This document shows positions 59,035-64,000 of a stretch of DNA of 64,000 bases, one piece after another. Under the pieces are notes generated by a model. It was given only the letters and a program-made list of their open reading frames with translations. It was not told the DNA's origin and did no database searches. The first letter of the stretch is position 1. Every line of letters starts with the position of its first letter. The DNA comes from Bondarzewia mesenterica (Eukaryota; Basidiomycota; Agaricomycetes; Russulales; Bondarzewiaceae): assembly GCA_004802705.1 (NCBI GenBank), contig SGPL01000096.1, positions 1 through 64,000 of the forward strand, given 5' to 3'. Position numbers and translations under genes: made by a program.

Positions 59035-60431
59035 TCAGAATCCTAGCGCGGTGAGTTCGAAGATGCACAGACGCACGAAATAAACGAGTGGCGTACCATA
59101 CTTGTTACCAGCCTCCTTTCTATTCCTCCTACCTTCTGCTATCCTCTGTTCTAGAGCCTCACGATTTTCGTACGCCTCCGTAAGCAATGTCGTGAGCTGA
59201 TGCCGTGAACGAGCCCTTGTTCCAAGTTTGGCACCCTACAGTAGCGTTCAATAGCATTGCGCAGAGATGCAACAAATTCTACGAACCTTGACATTCATTT
59301 TCGGAGCAGCAGCTTGTTCTCCCGTGCCCTGTGTCAAGGACTTCTTCTCTTCTCGCTCTTGGATTTCTCTCTTCGCTTGCTCCATTTCCCGCATGGCATT
59401 GACCTCCTGCGTCTCACTTGTCTCTGCCCCCTCAAATCCTTTCGCGGGATTTTTCTCCAAAGCCCGGACATGGGCATCATAGTCAGCCTTCCACTTGTCG
59501 TAGAACGTCTTGTAATACTCGGGATCGTAAGCAGCCCAGTTTCCAGATGGAAGCATATAGTAGCCTGGGTAGGAATCTGAAGGTGTTGGTTCAGGAGGCG
59601 CGAACTCCTCTACTTTGGGAGCCGAAGAGACAGCAGGGAGGGTAAGCTTGGCCGCAGATGCGGACGGGGTTGGTTTCGAAGACGTATCCGGGACTGAAGA
59701 AGTTCGATGAGTAGCATGATCGACGATGAAAGCCAAGCATCTCACCTAACGTAAAGAAGTCTACAGACGGAGAAGAAGAGGGAGGTTTAGCAATGACTCG
59801 AGGCATCGCTAGTGTGTTATCCTCGACGGAGATATTCGCTTTCCCTTTCGCCAAAGACGGTGGCAGGAATGGTAATGGAGAAGGCTTTGTGGGGGTAGGA
59901 GCAGACGGATGAGATTGAACAGTTGATCCCGACTCTTCGTCATCGACTTCCTCTACAGTTGCGGCCATGTTCACAGAGTGACTTCGAGGAGCATTGAACA
60001 CTAGTCCCGGTCCCTTCCCTCCGCCGAGGACGCGGTCCGCTGTAGGCACTACAGGTGCTTTCTTCTTTGGAGCAGGCAACATAGAGAACAACGAGGATGA
60101 CCCAGAGCCTCCATCCAATCGAGCCTTTTTGGCTGGTGGTCGTATGTCTTCCTCGTCATCGGCCTCGTTCTGTGGTAAAGCAGGGAGGTCAATTGCAATT
60201 TTTTTTCTTGCCTTTATTTGCCTTTGGTAGTGGCAAAGAAAGACCGCTGGATGTTTTGGGGCGAGTCGAAGTGCTGGATTTTGAAGGAGGCGGAAGAGAG
60301 AGTGCGGACTTGATTGACGGAGCAGGGAGTTGAGAGCTCAACAATGGCTCGGGAAATGGAACGGGTTGCGCATTAGATTGGGTGACTTCGTTGTCGCTGT
60401 CGCTATCGCTTCCGTAGCCTTCGACTAACAT
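59035..60431 (-). CDS. PRCC homologue (proline-rich, splicing/mitotic-checkpoint-associated)
   Basis: Four exons (59746-60431, 59287-59693, 59097-59235, 59035-59042) encode about 412 residues. It starts MLVEGYGSDSDSDNE, has Pro/Ser-rich low-complexity regions, a block KIAIDLPALPQ and the segment YYMLPSGNWAAYDPEYYK. It ends in the PRCC C-terminal pattern SRHQLTTLLTEAYENRE, then RRNRKEAGNKYGF. Human PRCC is nuclear and linked to spliceosomes and MAD2B. An apparently extra A in the A8 run (plus-strand T-run 60199-60206) breaks the frame; with it removed all phases agree. The last coding exon is just 8 bases (GA TTC TGA), supplying the conserved final Gly-Phe. Confidence 0.8.
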
Positions 60432-60662
60432 GGGGATATCTGCCTGGTAATATCTTGATTATTAGTTACAGACTTGCGAGTGTGAGTTATGAAGATGATC
60501 GCGGTGAGTGAGAGCAGCTGTTTACTCTTGTTTAGATTCGTCCGCGACGCGTTCAGGACAGACAAGGCGCGCCTTGACCGACACTCAGCCTGCGACACAT
60601 CGTTCTAACTTATCCAATTATCATTCGAGCATCGAGTTGGACAAAGACAAATTTTCTTAGCG

Positions 60663-63600
60663 ATGGCAGCCTTCACCGCATCCCCTGTTCCTCCTCGCCG
60701 TACTAATCGGACAACTCCCCGTTTGTCTCCTCCTCCTAGGCGCGTTGCTCGTGGCGGAAAACCTACCTCACGTTTAGGCACGCCAGCTCGCAGTGGGACG
60801 CGGCCCCCTTCATCTTCAAAGGGCTCTTCCCCAGCTCCTTACGGGATGGACATTGACGAAGGACTGATACAACGCGCTTTGAGGCCTAATGCCGTGTTTG
60901 CCAAATCGAATGAATTGCTGGTGGCATTTCATGCACATTTGCCTGCGGAAGTCAAACAAATATTGAGGAATGCTGGTGCGTTATGTCAAGTTAATTGCGA
61001 TGGCTATAATTTTTACTTCGACCATTTCAGACTTCTTCCGCGACGCGTATAGCGGTGGTATTGATACTTCGACCGGATTTGCATTGGTTGCGACCTCACA
61101 GACATGTTTCGTGTGGCAACACACGCAGGTAAGCACCAGTGATGTGTTCAGGGGACCGAATCCGTTAATAACGATGCTCAACGCTACAAGGGTCTTTTGG
61201 GCATACCTACTTGCTACATCTTTTCTTGTCCCGTGGACTACTCTCAAGCGGCCCCATTTCATTCGTTCGTTCCATACGGCAGCTCACGCGAACCGGGACT
61301 CGTTCTTCTATCACCATCCGGAGAGATACGTTGCTGGGACAGTATTGGGATAGGTCTCGCTGGAGGGGAACATTATTCAAAAATCCAGTTAGAGCTTGAG
61401 GCTGGCGAGAACACTACTTCCCTGACAAGATCAGACGTGAGTACTTTTCAGTCTGCTATGCGACCTGACCTCACTTCTTCCCCTATGTTCATGTCCAGCC
61501 TCAAACATATATCGCTTCTACCTCAAGGGGTCGTCTCTTTCGCTTCACACTAACCTCGACAGGCGGAAAATACCATTTAACATCACGACTGTTCTCCCGT
61601 CCATATTCATCACTATCTTTATCACGTTTCTTCCCAGTCATATGGGCATCGCCCGTTCTACAGCCCGAGGCTGGTAGCATCACTGCCATAGCTCTAGGTG
61701 CCAAGAACAATCTTGGTAGAGATATCTGGGCGTTGATAGAATCAAGAATACAACAGTGGAATATGGCTTCTGAAGGATGGGAAGAGATTGTGTTTGAGGA
61801 GGATGTGATGTCCATCATTCGTCCAGCTTTGCAAGAGTTGATACGCACACCATCTGCAGCGGATTTCTACTTGGATGTCGAATTGCTCGATGTAGCCTTC
61901 GAGAGGTAAGTTCTCGGAACGGTTGCCAAGAAGAGGGTTCTCCCAGATTGTTGACATTCCCTCAGTTCTGGAAAACTGGTATTTCTAACATCGCACAGTG
62001 GCACGGAGGACGACACATCTATGGACACTGCGGCTACCCCTCGTCGAATATACTCCCTCATCCATGTATCTTTGCTGGCAGGAATTTCGAAGGTTGAAAA
62101 AGTCATAAGTGTGCCATACCAAAGCGTCAGTCCAAGTGTCTCGTTCTTTCGTCTTCTGGACTAACATTTTTTGTGGATTTTCAGACTTTCGGTGCTACCG
62201 AGGCTCCAATGCAACCTCGTTTGCAGCTAATGTCCGAAGGTGCCCTTATGGTTGTGCAATTTGGCGATGCCATCGCAGTGTGCGCCAGAGGTTCGTTTCT
62301 ATCTTGCACACCCCTTGTGTGCTTAAATCGACTGGGTTATTTTCATTTATTTGCAGATACCGAGTACAAGGATCGCGTTGCACTCAAATCAGCCATGGAC
62401 CGGACGCTGGGTGTCGGTGTTGTGGATAATCGGAGCGAATTGCTCATCTTGACGGCTTCTACGATGATGAAGGCGATAATTGACATTGACCAGGTTTCCA
62501 ACTTCCATCCCGAGTAAGCCTTGCCAATTCTCCTGGTTCTCATCGACTAAACATTTGCATCGCCTATTGAACGAAGAACTGGACGAAGTAATCTCATCCA
62601 GTCCATCATGACTCAGGCCATCATGTATGGGTCATATTCAGAGGTACCTTGGTCAATACTTCCACTCAATAACAAAGGAAGCTCAATACCAGCTTTAGAA
62701 CCCTCTTTCTTTTAGCTTCCCGCCTGAAGTCAACGAAGACAGTCTCATGTCTGGAGCTGAACAGCTCAGTCGAGCGATTCTCGAATCAGGTGCGCCTCCG
62801 CCTGTTCCTCATAATCTTTAAGCAGAAACTCATCTTCTGCTCTGGACAGACCATTTGGTCATACGGCCCAATGTTGACCTAACGGCTCAATGATTGGACG
62901 CAAGGAACGATTGAGTTTCCTCATCAAGTTTATTAACGAAAACGGGGTCTTGGGAAAGGTAAAGGAGAGCGACATGTTTCGGAAGCATTATTAAACTGAG
63001 TAACCTGAAGATTTCGCAACGAAGCCGACAGCAGTTGGCTATTGATGCAGAAAAACTATATGCGGCCCAACAATTATGGCCACGTCTGAATAGATTTCCG
63101 GGGTGAGTAGCGCTTTTTTCTTCAGCCCTCTGAACTCAGCACTCAGCTTTGGCGCAGTGCCGGTCGTTCATACGGCGTGTTGAACGATGCGATCGTCAAA
63201 TTCATGTATAACACAGGCGAAGGTCACCACGATGACCTCATGCGGGCTTTCTTCAGATTGCGCATCCACGATTTGGGCAAGTTGTTGCCGTACGTCGCGG
63301 ATTTCACGCGGAGGTCTCTCAATGAGGCTCCTGAGGCGGCCGGAGACATCCTCTCTGAATCAAACAACGTCTTGTTGGTATGGACTGTCCTCCGTCACAC
63401 GAGTATTCGCGCTTATCTGTGCATCAGACCATGTTGAATTCAGCCTTCGAGTATCGGGAATATAACCATGGCATCTATGGTATCGAGCTGCCGCTCATCA
63501 AGCCCTGGACGAGCAGACTCGAAGTCATCGACCTTGCCATTGAGTTATTCGATTCAACGACAGCTTTGGTGGAGTCGGGAACGGAAATGACTGTGGACGA

Positions 63601-64000
63601 AGCCAGCGAACCCAAAAGCCAGTTACCCGACCTTGCATCCTTAATATTTGCGTGTATGACTGAGCGCCTGGACTGGTTGAAGAGGTGGGCCAGACTTATT
63701 GATAACTAAACGCGTATATTTATGCCGTTTCAATACTGCAGTGCGGTTGCCGGTGATGATCGGGGTGTTGAGCGTGAACGGTCGTTGCTGGAGGATCGGT
63801 TCAGGCAGCTGAGACCGGAGGTTTTAGATACGCTTCGTAGGCTCTTCTCACTTTCCACACTCGTTTGCTCGCTGATCAGCCACTAGGCAGGAACGGTTTC
63901 GCGGATCATGCGTTTAAGCTTGCTGAACAATACAGGGATTTCCGGAGTCTGGCTTCGCTCTGCAACAAGGATGTTGTCTACCCGATTGAGGAAAACCCAC
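60663..64000 (+). CDS. NUP133: Nucleoporin Nup133-like protein, 3' end cut by window
   Basis: Y-complex nuclear pore scaffold subunit. Multiple exons begin with a disordered N-terminus (PRRTNRTTPRLSPPPRRV). A beta-propeller-like region follows: FALVATSQTCFVWQHTQ, PGLVLLSPSGEIRCWDS, IASTSRGRLFRFTLT, and later LMSEGALMVVQFGDAIAVCA. The helical part includes RKERLSFLIKFINENGVLGK and, at the window end, FADHAFKLAEQYRDFRSLA. The order and sequence fit the Nup133/Nup155-type N-terminal and C-terminal domains. One apparent slip, a missing A near 62889-62890 (GCTCAATGATTGG), breaks the frame just before the RKERLSF block. The final exon, starting near 63887, is open at the window edge. Confidence 0.84.

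Noticed and set aside
1..64000. Transposon, CRISPR array, tRNA or rRNA gene
   Set aside because: I looked for transposase or reverse-transcriptase motifs, terminal repeats, regular spacer arrays and tRNA B-box patterns and found none. Absence is not proof without a dedicated search tool such as tRNAscan-SE or Infernal.

Overview
The window is nuclear DNA from a filamentous basidiomycete, most likely an Agaricomycete. Genes are dense and cut by many short introns of about 50-70 bases. It encodes an Ags/Mok-type alpha-1,3-glucan synthase, an Fks-type beta-1,3-glucan synthase and a Ste11 MAPKKK with SAM, RA-like and kinase parts. Genus and species cannot be set from the sequence alone. Scattered N bases lie at about 14090-16505, with one more at 45314.

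Layout. 1-1731 (+) is the 3' part of the XPD/Rad3 helicase. 1942-2294 (-) is a small Cys-rich protein, followed by about 1.9 kb without a recognisable gene. 4210-7720 (-) is a mitochondrial i-AAA protease (YME1), divergent from 7844-9076 (+), a GCIP/cyclin-D1-binding-like protein. 9497-11761 (-) is a secreted GH5-type protein lacking both catalytic glutamates. 12468-14066 (+) is a mitochondrial membrane TPR-like protein. 14478-17909 (+) is dipeptidyl peptidase III. 18163-19863 (-) is a PTC7-type PP2C phosphatase. 20632-26527 (+) is the beta-1,3-glucan synthase. 26872-30352 (+) is a FHIP/RAI16-family protein. 30588-31697 (-) is a DNAJC9-type J-protein, divergent from TRM1 (32095-34519, +). 34687-38792 (-) is Ste11. 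About 3 kb of non-coding DNA then precedes the alpha-glucan synthase (41777-49913, +). 50499-52481 (-) is sphingosine kinase, 53042-54589 (+) chorismate synthase, 55212-56288 (+) a class I methyltransferase, 56652-57718 (+) an HTD2-type dehydratase, 58172-58884 (+) a divergent histone H2B, 59035-60431 (-) a PRCC homologue, and 60663 to the window end (+) Nup133, cut by the edge.

How the genes relate. This is a normal eukaryotic gene neighbourhood, not a mobile island; I see no transposon, CRISPR array, rRNA or tRNA gene. Two themes recur. One is cell wall and its signalling (both glucan synthases, Ste11, sphingosine kinase). The other is mitochondria (YME1, the TPR protein, PTC7, HTD2 and possibly an extended DPP III). 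Nothing in the sequence shows co-regulation.

The most interesting points are an in-frame, stop-free first intron in PTC7 resembling the regulated intron of yeast PTC7, a GH5 protein with both catalytic Glu replaced, a divergent multi-intron H2B with GC-AG introns, and unusually many microexons. Seven apparent frameshifts all lie at short homopolymers and look like sequencing errors rather than real gene decay. Exon boundaries were derived by hand from splice signals and reading-frame continuity.
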